A DNA stretch of 64,000 nucleotides from Sanderia malayensis (taxonomy: Eukaryota > Cnidaria > Scyphozoa > Semaeostomeae > Pelagiidae), in assembly GCA_013076295.1 (NCBI GenBank), contig RQOL01000718.1, forward strand, positions 558,001 to 622,000, written 5' to 3'. The notes under the pieces were generated by a model, which was given only the letters and a program-made list of their open reading frames with translations, searched no databases and had not been told where the DNA came from. How positions within the stretch are numbered: the first letter of the stretch is position 1; every line of letters starts with the position of its first letter. A program made the translations under genes and the position numbers. Shown here one piece after another: positions 43,126-55,063 of this stretch.

Positions 43126-43731
43126 TTTGTCAGTCATTCACTGCATGCCTAAAAAGATAGAAAAAATAGTGGCATGAAGGCAAAGTTACCAAAATTGCTT
43201 GGTGTGAAAGGAAGGGATTTGAGAATGATTCTGTCCCCAATCAAAAAAAAGTCTGTGACAGCTCCAAACAAACCTACATAGCAACAGTCTATGCAAAGGT
43301 AACTGTTCACAGAGATTCACAAAATGGATTGGTGATGGTGATATGGATCGGTGGCACCTTTTTCACAAACGACTATCCCTTGCTTGGAATTACTTTCAGC
43401 GTTGATATTCGCTGGGCTGATCAGCGCATTAAATAGTCTTTTGTGCAAATTTTAGAAAGCTAGAAGAACTGTGGACTACTCACCAACTGGACCACCTTTG
43501 TTAGAAAACGGATTTGGAGTGCTCGGAAAGTACACTGCCACGGAATCAAAAAACATTTCTATGTACTCCACTAGAAATTGTGCAGTACAGTGTGCTGTAC
43601 ATTATGCAGTGGCTTATTGAAGAGGGGGCTTATTCGAGAGTGGGGCTCAATCGAATTGCTACGTGATGTTAAAATATCTGAAATCGTGGACACGTCTTTT
43701 GAAAGGTTGTTTTGTCTAGTATCTAGTCCCA
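43015..43731 (-). repeat. Inverted segmental duplicate, arm 1 (NIDO-EGF promoter and signal exon)
   Basis: The reverse complement of this segment matches 54359-55063. The match covers the signal exon (about 92% identical by eye), the upstream region, and an AATAAGCCCCC-type repeat, ending at CTAGTATCTAGT. It is part of the head-to-head arrangement of the two NIDO-EGF genes. Confidence 0.8.
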
Positions 43732-44155
43732 AATTGGCCCAACTAATGATGGTAATTACATGCTTGGACATATTTGGCAATTCCAAATATGTCCAAGTCG
43801 GCATCCTCATTCCTGGCATGGTCACAGATTCTGTACATTTCTCTGAGATTTTCGTTAGGAAAAGTGATCTGGGATTCTGGAAGTACAATGTTAATTGTGG
43901 TGTCAGTTGACGGGCTACCACACCCAAAAAAACTCTCAACACAATACGAGTTATCTTCTCTTTGATCGAATTTTTTACCTCGTAGGTCTTGAGATTTCTT
44001 AAATTGCCTTGCAAGTCTTTTCAAGCATATCTTGCTAGCAGAAGACCAAACTGCTAGCAGAAGACCAAACTGCACACAACCCTGCTCACTTTGGCCCACA
44101 GTCTTCGCTGGTTGTGTACACTGCGACCAGCAATCAAACTTCCCCTGTCCGTTCC

Positions 44156-44467
44156 CTAAATAGCAACCATAAACTTTGCTACATCTACGTTCTCTACACC
44201 TCTATCACCACGCACACGAGGTACACCATGCTCTTCAAAGGCATTACTGAAAAAGTTGGCGACAGCTGCTGCTTTATTGTCGGTTGTAAATTTCACATAT
44301 ATAACCAGTCTGGTGCAGCCATGAAACACAAATCTGTAAGCAATTAATTTGTTGTTGGAGTCTTTGTGCGGCAACCCATTTGCACTGCCTGCATCATAGA
44401 CTCTAAGTTTGATTGCATACCTTTTCCTCAGCGACCTTGGCTTCAACCAAGGGTGCTTAAATAGCAA
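44156..44467 (-). pseudogene. DDE integrase-like transposon fragment
   Basis: The minus-strand frame contains NNKLIAYRFVFHGCTRLVIY and later EEHGVPRVRGDRGVENVDVA. This resembles the conserved H/D...G-x-P-x-R-x-x-D-x-G-G-E-N core of integrase-type proteins dispersed in animal genomes. Only about 100 residues remain, with no start or flanking domains. Open frames continue to 43.7 kb, but I could not assign them. Confidence 0.5.
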
Positions 44468-44575
44468 GAAGAATATCTAATTGACTTCTGAGTTTGCTTG
44501 CAACATGCTGAATTATTAGGAAATCTCGATGCCTCTTGGCATAGTTCATCTGGCCTAAAGTTGTTAGAATTTCCT

Positions 44576-47500
44576 GAGTTACTTTCTTGTCGTGGGGATA
44601 AGTTGATAAAAATCAAAGGAACCTTGAGGTGACTCGCGACAGATGGCTTTTATTTCACTGTATTATCCAGAAAGTGAAGAAAGTAATATCAAATTAAAGT
44701 CAAACTTGCGAGCCTAAAAGTTGAGCTTGAGCAAAAATGAATACCCTGGATTTAATTTTCAGGATTGAACGCAGCAAATTCAAAAAGAATTTGTTTTGAG
44801 ACCACTCAAGCAAACATTTTGACTTCAGTTTTCGATCTCATCAAGGTTAAAAAACTTTAATTTTCCAAAACAAAAATGAGACACTATAATTGTTGTATTA
44901 GTTGCCATAAGCATACAGCTAGAAAACTTTCTTCTTTTCACCTGATTCTTCCAACAACGAGTCCAAAAATGCTCCTTCCTCTGTGCGTGATCGTGCTCGT
45001 GGTCCCGCCCTGCCACAGCGTGCCCAGCATCTGGTATGGTACGTCATGTTGCTTGTTATTTCAACAAGTTTACATTTTATCCAATGAAAAACTTGCAAAG
45101 TGATATCATACTTGGTAGCCTCACTTCAAATCAAAAGTGAACGTTTGAATCTGAGGCACATACCTTATATGAGCAAAGTAAACAGAAATACAGAACACAG
45201 ACACAGACACAGACACAGACACTGACACAGAACACAACATTTTCTCCCACTTACCAACATCTACTCGCTTGCGCATGCGCTTCGCGAGTCAATGAATGCT
45301 TGCAAGTAGCAGAGAAAAGCTGTGCGGATTGCGGAATTATAGTAGGCCCCCAAAACTATTGTATCATCATTTGCACCATCATTATGTATTTTATTGTTTT
45401 TAGCAGGGGATATTCAAAGTAATTCCGATCCAGAAAATTCTGACTTCATATTTCAAATTGTTGATATTGATTTAACTTTTCTTTTTAATCTGGGGTTTTC
45501 CATATTTATTCCTCTGTTTTTGGTATTTTTTGTTTTCATAGTGAAGTCACATCAACAAAGATTTGAATTTTATCTTTGATTTTCAAACTGAGCGTACACA
45601 TTCTCTTGATTAAGAATAATTTGCTGAAATCTATTATTTCTGAAATTCCAAAATCCAGCTATGAAACGTAGATGTCACATCAAATATACCTAGATATCTG
45701 GGCTTTCAAGCACGCTAAACACCCCCTCTCCATATTTTTTGGAGCACTCATTTCAAAACATCGTTTTAATCAAATGCTAGATGCTTTAGTCCTGGCTACA
45801 TCACAGCAGCACTCATTTTAACAATGTTAACAGCTAGTTTAAAACCAATAATCAGGACTACATAAAGCATCTAGCATTTGATTAAAACGATGTTTTGAAA
45901 TGAGTTCTTCAAAAATATATGGAGAGAAAGATATCTATATTCGATGTGATTGAATGCTGTCATTTGTATTTGACATTTGTCATTCACATTAACGTTTCAT
46001 AGCTGGATTTTGGAATTTCAGCAATAATAGATTTCAGCAAATTATTCTTAATCAAGAGAATGTGTACGTAAAATCTTTGTTGATGTGACTTCACCATGAA
46101 AACAGAACCATACCAAAAACAGAGGAATAATTGTAGAAAACCCCAGATTACAAAGAAAACTAATTTAAATGCACATAATCATCAACAATTTTAAATCTGA
46201 AGTCAGGATTTTCTGGACCGGGATTACATACTTTCAATATCCCCTGCTAAAAACAATAAAATACATAATGAAGCAAATGATGATACAATAATTTTGGGGG
46301 CCTACTACACTTCCGCACAGCTTTTCTCTTCCACTTGCAGGCATTCATTGACTCGCGAGGCGCATGCGCAAGCGAGTAGATGTTGGTGAGTGGGGAAAAA
46401 TGTTGTGTTCTGTGTCAGTGTTCTGTGTTGTGTGTTTCTGTTTACTTTCCCATATAAGGTATGTGCCTCAGATTCAAACGTTCACTTTTGATTTGGAATG
46501 AGGCTACCAGGTATGATGTCACTTTGCAAATTTGTCATTGGATAAAATGTAAACTTGTTGAAATAACAAACAACATGACGTGCCATACTAGATGCTGGGC
46601 ACGCTGTGGCAGGGGAGGACCACGAGCACGATCACGCACGGAGACGGGGAGCATTTTTGACTCGTTGTTGGAAGCATCAGGTGAAAAAAAGAAAGTTTTC
46701 TAGCTGTATGCTTATGCAACTAATAAAACAATTATAGTATTTCATTTTTGTTTTAGAAAATGAAAGTTTTTTAGCTTTGATGAAACAAGATCGAAAATTG
46801 AAGTCAAAGTATTTGCTTGAGTGGTCTCAAAACAAATGCTTTTTTGAATTTGCTGCGTTCAGTCCTGAAAATTAAATCCAGGGTTTTTTATGTCCAGGAG
46901 TTAAAAAAACGTGAAAAGTCAATAAAATTAGCTATTCAGTTTTGCTCAAGCTCAACTTTTAGGCTCGCAAAGTTTGACATTAAGGCTTCGTTCACACGAC
47001 ACCGTTTTCATTTCGCTCCGGATTCCAGAGGCAAAACGGTGCGCATTTTTCAGTCGGTTCACACGACACCGTTTTCACTTTTCACAAGTTTACGCTTCAC
47101 TTCGCTTCGCTGCGATTCCCGCTGTTTCAAATATTTGTAACTTTGCTTTTGCGCCAAAATTTGACAGCCTATACCCATTTCCGTGTTTAAAAATTTCCTA
47201 AATTTAGCTTGGTGAGTAGTTTGTAATAAAATCAACCATAAATTATATATGTTCTCACTATCAAGCATGTAATAAAGTCATTACAGGAATAAAAAACTCC
47301 AAAACATCTAAGACAAATACATTCATATTCAATTTATCAAGTCAATCAAGTATTTCTAAATTGTTTACATTCGGCGCCAAAAGCAATCGAAAACGAAGCT
47401 GTTACACTGAGAAGAGGTTCTGTTTTCATTTGACTCCGTTTTCATGCGTTCACACGAGTCCAAAGTGAAAACGGAGTCAAATGAAAGCGGTGCACTCCAC

Positions 47501-47759
47501 TTCCAGAGCGTTTTCATTTGAAAACGCAAAAGCGGATCGGAATGCACCGTTTTCAATCGTTTCCGTGTGAACGCAGTATCGTAAACGGATCGAAATGAAA
47601 ACGGAGTCAAATGAAAACGGTGTCGTGTGAACAGGGCCTAAGTTGATATTATTTTCTTCACTTTCTGGATAATACAGTGAAATAAAAGCCATCTGTCGCG
47701 AGTCACCTCAAGGTTCCTTTGATTTTAATCAACTTATCCCCACGACAAGAAAGCAACTC
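44576..47759. repeat. 3.2-kb imperfect palindrome (foldback), spacer about 55 bp
   Basis: The left arm (about 44576-45797) pairs with the right arm (about 45852-47759). The outer edges read GAGTTACTTTCTTGTCGTGG and its near complement. Arms differ at scattered sites, and the right arm carries an extra 655-bp insertion at 46984-47638. A short CACAGA tandem run (about 45194-45235) lies in the left arm. Open frames in the arms (for example 46461-46703 plus) are not recognised. Origin could be a large foldback element or an inverted duplication. Confidence 0.75.
46984..47638. mobile_element. PIF/Harbinger-type MITE inside the palindrome's right arm
   Basis: Ends read GGC(T/C)(T/C)(C/T)GTTCACACGACACC inward, continuing CGTTTTCATTT. 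The element is flanked by TAA on both sides (46981-46983 and 47639-47641). A TAA duplication with GGC-starting termini points to PIF/Harbinger. The corresponding place in the left palindrome arm (about 44690-44705) lacks the insertion and acts as an empty site. Confidence 0.75.
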
Positions 47760-48060
47760 CTCATGTGTTCTTTATCGAAATAGAACGGCGTTTTTTGGGC
47801 CTTCTCTTCTCTATCTCTCGATTCTTCCCATTGTGGTATTCCGACGACTGCATCGTTCTTTACTGACACTTGCTTTCAGCATGATAGCAACGGTAAATAG
47901 TAGTCTTGTCGTTCAAAAGTTGCAAATTTTTGTCTTGAATAAGAATTCGAATTTGTGTGTCTCTAGCACGGCTCACACAATTCGAGTGAGGGGAGAATTA
48001 GAAAAACAGATTTGTTCTGAATGCTAGGTGTTAATCACGAGTGTGTTTCCAGTAGCCTTA

Positions 48061-48233
48061 CACGTTTTTTTTATAAGAAACCACTTTATAAGAAACTTAC
48101 TAGTAGAATTTGTGCTAAAATACAATAGGTTCCTTTGTTCTATTGTTTTCCTTAACGCTAGAAAACAATAGAAAATTTAAGAAACTTTTACTAGTAGGGC
48201 TTGAGTTAGGTTTCTTATCAAATGAGAATCGTG
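48061..48233. mobile_element. Small TA-flanked MITE, 173 bp
   Basis: The ends read CACG...ATAAGAAACC inward on both sides and are flanked by TA (48059-48060 and 48234-48235). Internal complementary blocks include CTATTGTTTTCC and an ACTAGTAG word on each side. No coding capacity is present. Confidence 0.6.
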
Positions 48234-48235
48234 TA

Positions 48236-50161
48236 ACCTTGAAGTTAGATAATTAATAGATTACAGACAAACAAGTACGGAAACTGTGTCACTATGAAGA
48301 ACTGCATAATTGTGGTCAGTTATTTTTTTGGTTGTCAGTAACAGTAAAGTTGCAAAGGAAATTTTCAACAATTTAAACAATAAAGGGCAAATAATAATTG
48401 AAAAGAAATAAACCAGGCAAGGTGAACCGAGGTGCGTCAATGTTGCTTGTTCGCATAGATAGGCCAAACTTTAAGGCAATCGAAAAACAGCTTTATATTC
48501 TGTCTATAACTAACATTCTAGTCCACTAGCCAAAAACATGCAATATCTTTGGATATGACAATGAATTCAAATGTTACGCATTGCCAAATACAGTCACATT
48601 TCTAAAGTGACTACTTTAATATTTTCTCTCTAATTAAACGAAATTACCAAATCTATCTTTATTCAGACTCCAATTACTCCTCCTAAAAAATCGCAAAATA
48701 AGAAAAAATTGTTGAATTTTCATATCCTAGACACAAATTTTTAACATAGGAGCGGATGTTCGCAAATAAAGTGTCAAAATCGCCAACGTGGATTTGTAAA
48801 AATTGTTTTACTGACCCGATTTTCATTTTGTAAACAATTTTCTGATTGGTTCGACTAAGCTGAACATAAAATATAAGAAGTAACACTATTTGTTTTGTTT
48901 CATGAAGCCTTTAAAAGCTTTAAAGAGAAAAAGCAATGAAAACGAGCAATGGTAAACGGCTACTTACCAAAGGTGACTAACCAATTGTTGCGATATATTC
49001 CAACGTCGACTTTGAGTGATCCAAAGAAACGCGAGTTGTTATTTCTTAGCGCACCTCTGCGGCAATTTAGCGAGGTCTTGGCACTAGTCAGGGGGTTTCA
49101 GTACAGTAGCATCATTCAAAAAATTAGCAACAACAAAACTAATCTCAACTACAGTTGAATGTCACTCCAAATGCAACAATTGAAGATACAGCTCATCTCT
49201 TCTTCTGTGGTCGAAAAGGTCCTTCCATGCGGAGCGGCAGAAAGAGTCGGAGATGATGTCGATGGTCTAACAGTGTAAGGTGTTTTGCCGTGAATAGGCC
49301 TATTACTGTTATTACCAACTATTCTGGATAATTCTGGATGAGGCATCCTGGAATCGGTGGATTGAATTTGAATAAAACCATCGCCGTCAAACAATCCAGG
49401 CCCTCAAAAATGGATAGTAAAAATTGTTAAAAGTCAACAACCAAAACTAGACGGCGAATGTTTTCAAAATAAGACTGCAAAAATTGCCAAAATTAATTGC
49501 TAAGATTATCGTAATCGATTAGGCGCCCCCTCAAAAAGTGCCGAGATTAATAAACGCCCCGGGGCGTTTAATCGAGGAAATACGGTACTTCACTTTTTAC
49601 AAATTTTGTTTACGCAGCCTCGCTATGGTGGCATTTCTCATCACCAGCGGAAATTTATCTCTTTATTATATAATATTCTTTAATTTATATAATCTCGTGA
49701 GAGCCCTTTGCGACACTTATTTTAAAGTGCAATAATATGTCTTCGCATATTTTTATAAGGAGTCTCATGACAAATAATACAATTATATAAAAAGTAAAAC
49801 AAAGTCTCTTGCGGTCCAAGGTTCCCAGCAATCAGAATCCGCGATTTCTCAACGATTATTACCTTTCTCTTAATTCTTAACTTCTATCGAAAAACAGAGA
49901 AAACACTTGCGTAGATTTATCATCACAATAACAACAAAATCTTTGATCCAGGTATTCCAATGCTATCAAATAATAAAACAAAATTATCTTCATTTACTAA
50001 AATTACTGTCCAGGAAATTTCATCAATATATTGATTACCATTTGTAGCTTTAATATATGACAGAAGATGAAACGACTACTTGTTTTTGGGTAGAATTGGG
50101 ACGCGTGTCCCAATTCATGGGGGCGAAATGCTGGAAAGATATAGAGATAAACGGGTGAAAT
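48236..50161. other. Intergenic, repeat debris only
   Basis: No gene is recognised. A solo end of the TTTCCTCGATTAAACGCC repeat family lies at about 49550-49587. An 18-bp inverted word, AATTGGGAC-GCGT-GTCCCAATT, lies at 50094-50115 next to the recombinase relic. Confidence 0.4.
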
Positions 50162-50656
50162 TTAGAACATAAATGATGAGTTTTGTGTCAAAGTGCTTGC
50201 ATTTTCTCCCAAAATCGCGTGCCGCAATTCCCCGCAAAACAAGGGCGAAGGAAAACATGCCGGGACAAGGCAGCATATGGTCAACGAGTAAAATATGCCG
50301 ATTATGATACAAGATTGCGAGAGCCGGAGTTCAGAAATTTGTAGGTCAATGTAACTTTTAAAGCAATCGGGAGACCATCGACCCAGGTTGCGTCTGGGTT
50401 TTGACCGATTTTGTTTTATTAAATAGAAATTGAGGGCGCGTACCACACAGACAACTGAGATGGTAGATCCGATGTGTAGATAAAAGCCCTTTTTGAAAGG
50501 GTTGGTTTTTGACATTTTGAGGAAGATTGAAATGCTCGTCGCTTTGTCGAAGGTAGGATAAAAGAACCTGACATCCGTCACAGATAGGTGAATATGACGG
50601 TCAAACGAGGCGTCACATGTAAACTCAGTAATACGTAAAAACCCAAGAAAAGCCAT
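50162..50656 (-). pseudogene. DIRS-type tyrosine recombinase fragment, catalytic core deleted
   Basis: The frame matches the intact recombinase at 14862-15872. It has AFLGFLRITEFTCDASF with the first catalytic Arg, KMSKTNPFKKGFYLHIG, then jumps to NLGRWSPDCFKSYIDL with the terminal Tyr. The intervening stretch, including the HxxR motif, is missing. It is a relic of a related but distinct family member. Confidence 0.8.
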
Positions 50657-51218
50657 TTAGACTCATTATATTATGTCCCTGTGTTTTTGCTCATGCCTTC
50701 GCTCCACCAACAGAGACGTATCGCATTTGAGCATCAAATATCGGAACTCGGGAACAAATTTTTGTTCCTCCATTCACAGAGCTGTCACGATTTACTCATG
50801 AGCATCGAGCCCGTTACGTAATCTCTATATTTAGTATCATCCGCAATGTTTTTATATGGAAATTTAACCTGCTGCGTTAATGAAATTGTTTGCACACGTA
50901 CCAATGTTATTTTTATAGTTTATGTAATTCCTTCCACGCAATGTTTATTTTTAGTTTTCCATTTTATATAAATAAGTGTAATTGTGTCAGTAGATTTAGA
51001 TACATTCGAGTAGCAGACTGAGAATCTGGTTGAACTTTATGTTGTCTATTCCTCCTCGGTTATTGGGGTCTGTGACAGAGCAGGATTTCAAAATGCGCCG
51101 TCCTGATTCGTCCATTCAAGTATTTTGATCGATATCGAGGCCAACAACAGCGTTTGTGTCAGTAATGCTTACCCCCTCGTTTTCAAGATTAGCTTAGCTT
51201 TGGCATGGCTTGAAACTA

Positions 51219-51379
51219 TTCTTCGTTTGCAATTTACGTCATAGGTCACATCATGATCAGCTGACTTCCTTGCTTTGGGAGTCAGCTGATCATGCCTTCC
51301 ATCATGGCGCCGCGACACTAGTACCCATTCCACTTGTACTAGTGTCGCGGAGCCTTGTGACGTCAATGAAAACGAAGAA
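51219..51379. mobile_element. Double-hairpin MITE, 161 bp
   Basis: Outer ends TTCTTCGTTT are inverted and TA-flanked (51217-51218 and 51380-51381). Inside lie two perfect 15-bp-arm hairpins side by side: CATGATCAGCTGACT at 51252-51266 with its complement at 51280-51294, and CCGCGACACTAGTAC at 51310-51324 with its complement at 51336-51350. Confidence 0.7.
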
Positions 51380-51381
51380 TA

Positions 51382-54358
51382 ACATTTTCAGCAAAGTTAC
51401 AAATGAATTTCTTCAGAATAATAGCAAATGTATGACTTTTTCAAGCAGTGGTGGATAAGGACGGAGTTGTTTAGAAAGATTTTCAGCGACTTGTATATAA
51501 GAAAACTTGTCAAAACAGTAATGTATTTCAACTGCTTCAGGAAAGATATTTTATTTAGCGTTTTGCATGAAAATGTTATGTCATTTAGAGGGACTTGCGA
51601 ATAGGCCGGTATTTTGTGCAGCTCAAAACATTCCTCGAAACTTTAGATAGAATTTGCTTTGCACTTATTGAGGGTTTTGGCTGTTATTTACGAAATTTTC
51701 TTTTGCATTAACATAGCAATTTATTTGTTTATAGCAGGACTTGCAAAAGTAATGTTCCGAAAAGCCTTACCTTTTCAACCATTTGATTTCACGAGTTCTG
51801 CGTCTTCAACCCAAGAAATTTGAAAAGTCCTCCTTGCCGTGTACACAATTCAACAATTTACGCAACAGGTTTGCTGCTTTTGCTTAAATCTCGATACGCT
51901 TATTTTCATAGTATATCACAAAAATGTTGTTCCACTCAAAATCAGTTTATCGCCTCAAATTCTTCTTTATATTTGGTTTGTTTTCAATGTTCAGTGCCAC
52001 AGGTGTCTCTCAGATTGACCCTGACGCAAGTGGGTTTTTAGCTCATGTCAAATATCCCGCCAACAAATCTGCAAAACAGACTCGAATAAAACACAGGGAC
52101 GCAATGTAATAAGTCTAATGATTCATGTCGCATGCTTCATAAAGCAACAAAGGCAACTGAAAGCGAAGGGAAAGCCTCAGATTAAAACAAAACAGTTTAG
52201 TTTGTCTGCAGAGATTGTCAAACAGCTATTGGATTATGCCAATGCTTACAAAGGCATTATGAAACATAAAAGTTGCGACTTCAATGTAGATAAGCCTGCT
52301 CGATACAAATAGCTTATCTAATTTGATGTATTCTTCAAAGTAAAACTAAGCCATGTAACTGTAACATCAGAGCTACAGAAGTTGTAGTAACTAAACTTGT
52401 AATTTGGTGTGAGCCTACCATATATCAGTTTCTTGCCAACTTCTAATCACCCGAATGGGCTGGCCCGCCTCAACATGAACACGCAAAGTATCATTTCGCT
52501 TAACCGGGCAGGCCCTGATAGGCGAAATGATTTGAGACAGGCATATGAACAAGCCCTAAGAGATGCGGAAGAGGAGACAAGCTCCCCAACACAATTGAAT
52601 TGAAGCAACGAAATCGGCATGCAAACACGTGGTCATCTCATAACAAAAACATCGAAACGTCATCGACGAGCGAAATATAAACCTTGGCAACGATGTTAAA
52701 TTTTACAATCCAAACAAAAACAAAGCAATCGGTTTTTGATAACAATATAGAGAGCGAAAAATTGCAACTCGAAACAAAGGGCAAAGGAATTGCATAAAAA
52801 ACTTGAGTGCACGTTGAAAAAATGGAAATCCCGAAGATATGTAAATGTAAAAACGCATGCAGGAATGCCTGATGAGACCTTCAAACCAAGCATGAAAAAA
52901 CCCAGGTAGAAGTAAAAGTATAAATAAAGTGAATGGGCCTAGCCAGTAAAGTTCCAAGGCACGGGAAAATTACTTAAATAAAATTACTCAGAGAAAATGC
53001 AAAACTGGAACGACAGATAACAGATAACGATACGAAACAAAGGTCGTATGATTGAATGGAAAAGAATTACCGATACTCAACCGTGGATATCGGTAATGTT
53101 TCTGCATTTAATAAGAAAATAAAGAACAAACTCACTGGTGTAGTAGCCCTAGCGGACTGAAGATACTGGATCGCCAACATCATCAGTAATCACAGCAGTT
53201 GGATGAATTGCAGCCGGGTAACGGTAGTCGTGTAGTCGGAACAATTTGCGCAAGTTCAGAGCGAGAAGAAGCAAAATGGGATCCACGTTTTTGGAGAAGA
53301 CGTAGCTATCACTCTTGAGGAATAATGAAGAATAAGCAGCGAAGACATTGTGGCAACGACAGAAGCGCGAGGCATTGATCGAAGAACTTAAACAGTTAAA
53401 TCACTCCGTCTGGGCACGCAATTGCTAGAGATGTGTAGACAAACACGTGGAGCTAATGTGAGTGTGCCTTCTTTTGTGAAATTTGTCTCTTCCAAGTTCG
53501 CAAAAAGGTAGAGTTCGTAGACTTCCGATCCATGACTCCAAAAAAAAGCAATGAAAGAGTTTCGAGAAATTCATTTTTATTCATTTTGAAAACATTGCTT
53601 GTTGCCGTGGAAATTATAAGCTAGGTTGCCTTGATTTGAACGCCGTGTCACGTGAAAACGAGAATCTCTGTGAAGTCTCCGATTTTTCGGAGAATCGACC
53701 AAAAAACGCGCTTTCCATCTCTCCGAAGTTTCCCGAAAAAGGAAGAGGCAAAAAATGTTCCCAAAAAACGCACCGTAAATATACTTGGGAGATTAAGATA
53801 TGCATTCCTCGTTGTACCATTGGGAGATGGAAAATGTCCCGGATAATACTAGTAAAGATACATAAATTAGCTTATCCTCGTAGTGCAGCAGAAAATATTA
53901 GCTACATTGAAGATAGTTAATGGGTTTAGCCTGCAGATATGCGACGTGTGTTTCTCACAGGAAGTCAACAGAATCTTGAACTTGATGCTTGGTCAAGTAT
54001 GATTGAAAATTAATAGCAACAAATGTCTCAGATGTGAAGAAGACAACAACAACAAGGCTTCAGTCTTTCCTGCAAAGGAAGCCACCTCACATGCAGCCTC
54101 TGTGGATGTGAAATACAAAGCCAAATCAATAAAGTTCACATGAACTTCATGAAGTCATGAACGATCCAGAGTACAAACGGGAATATGTCAACCTCTTAGA
54201 TTTAGATGATAATTGATGAAGTTCCGCTCTAAAAGAACGGACGGAGCGGCTCTAAAAGTGGCTGGTTTTGAGTTTCTTGCTGCTTCAGATTTTAATCTCT
54301 GCTTTCTGGTAGCAGTAATGATCCCAATGTTGATATTCACTGGGTCAGAATCTTCATC
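51382..54358. other. Gene-poor stretch, unrecognised open frames only
   Basis: Short plus-strand frames (51924-52109, starting with a hydrophobic signal-like segment; 52118-52312; 52409-52603) do not show recognisable domains. They could be exons of an unknown gene or chance. No repeats were delimited. Confidence 0.3.
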
Positions 54359-55063
54359 AATACTAGATACTAGACAAAGCAGCTTTTCAAAGGACGTGTC
54401 CAGGACTTCAGATATTTTAACATTACGTAGCAATTCGATTGAGCCCAAATCTCGAATAAGCCCCCTCTTCAATAAGCCACTACATAATGAACAGCACACT
54501 GTACTGCACAATTTCTAGTGGAGTACATAGAAATTTTTTTTAATGCCGTTGGTAGTGTATTTTCCTGGCACTGCAAATCCATCTTCCAGCAAACGTGGTC
54601 CAGTTGGTGAGTAGTCCACAGTTCTTCTAGCTCTCTAAATTTTCACAAAAAGACTATTTAATGCGTTGATCAGCCCAGCGAGTATCAACGCTGAAAGTAA
54701 TTCCCAGCAAGGGATAGTCGTTTGTGAAAACGGTGCCACCAATCCATATCACCATCACCAATCCAGTTTGTGAATCTCTGAACAGTTGCGTTTGCATGTT
54801 GCTATGTAGGTTTGTTTGGAGCTGTCACAGACTTTTTTCGATTGGGGACAGAATCATTCTCAAATCTCTTCCTTTCACACCAAGCAATTTTGGTAACTTT
54901 GCCTTTATGCCACTATTTTTTCTATCTTTTTAAGCATGCAGTGAATGACTGACAAAATGATGCCGTTTAAGTTTATCCTTCTTGTTTGCACTATTATCAT
55001 GGTAATATCTTTGGAGATTCGCTCATCATCAGGTACATTATCATGCTTTTGTTCAACATTATA
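54359..55063 (+). repeat. Inverted segmental duplicate, arm 2 (NIDO-EGF promoter and signal exon)
   Basis: This is the plus-oriented partner of 43015-43731. It includes the signal exon at 54957-55032 and its upstream region. Homology stops about 30 bp past the splice donor. Confidence 0.8.
54957..55032 (+). CDS. Signal-peptide exon of NIDO-EGF type, orphan or alternative first exon
   Basis: ATGATG begins a 25-codon signal sequence (MMPFKFILLVCTIIMVISLE) ending in phase 1 at a GTACAT donor, like copy A exon 1. No NIDO exon follows before 57.8 kb. Because the phase matches the exon at 62702, it may splice there as an alternative first exon. Otherwise it is an orphan left by the inverted duplication. 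Confidence 0.55.

Noticed and set aside
51924..52603. A small secreted-protein gene
   Set aside because: The first frame begins with a hydrophobic stretch, but no domain, cysteine pattern or convincing splice continuity to the next frames was found.
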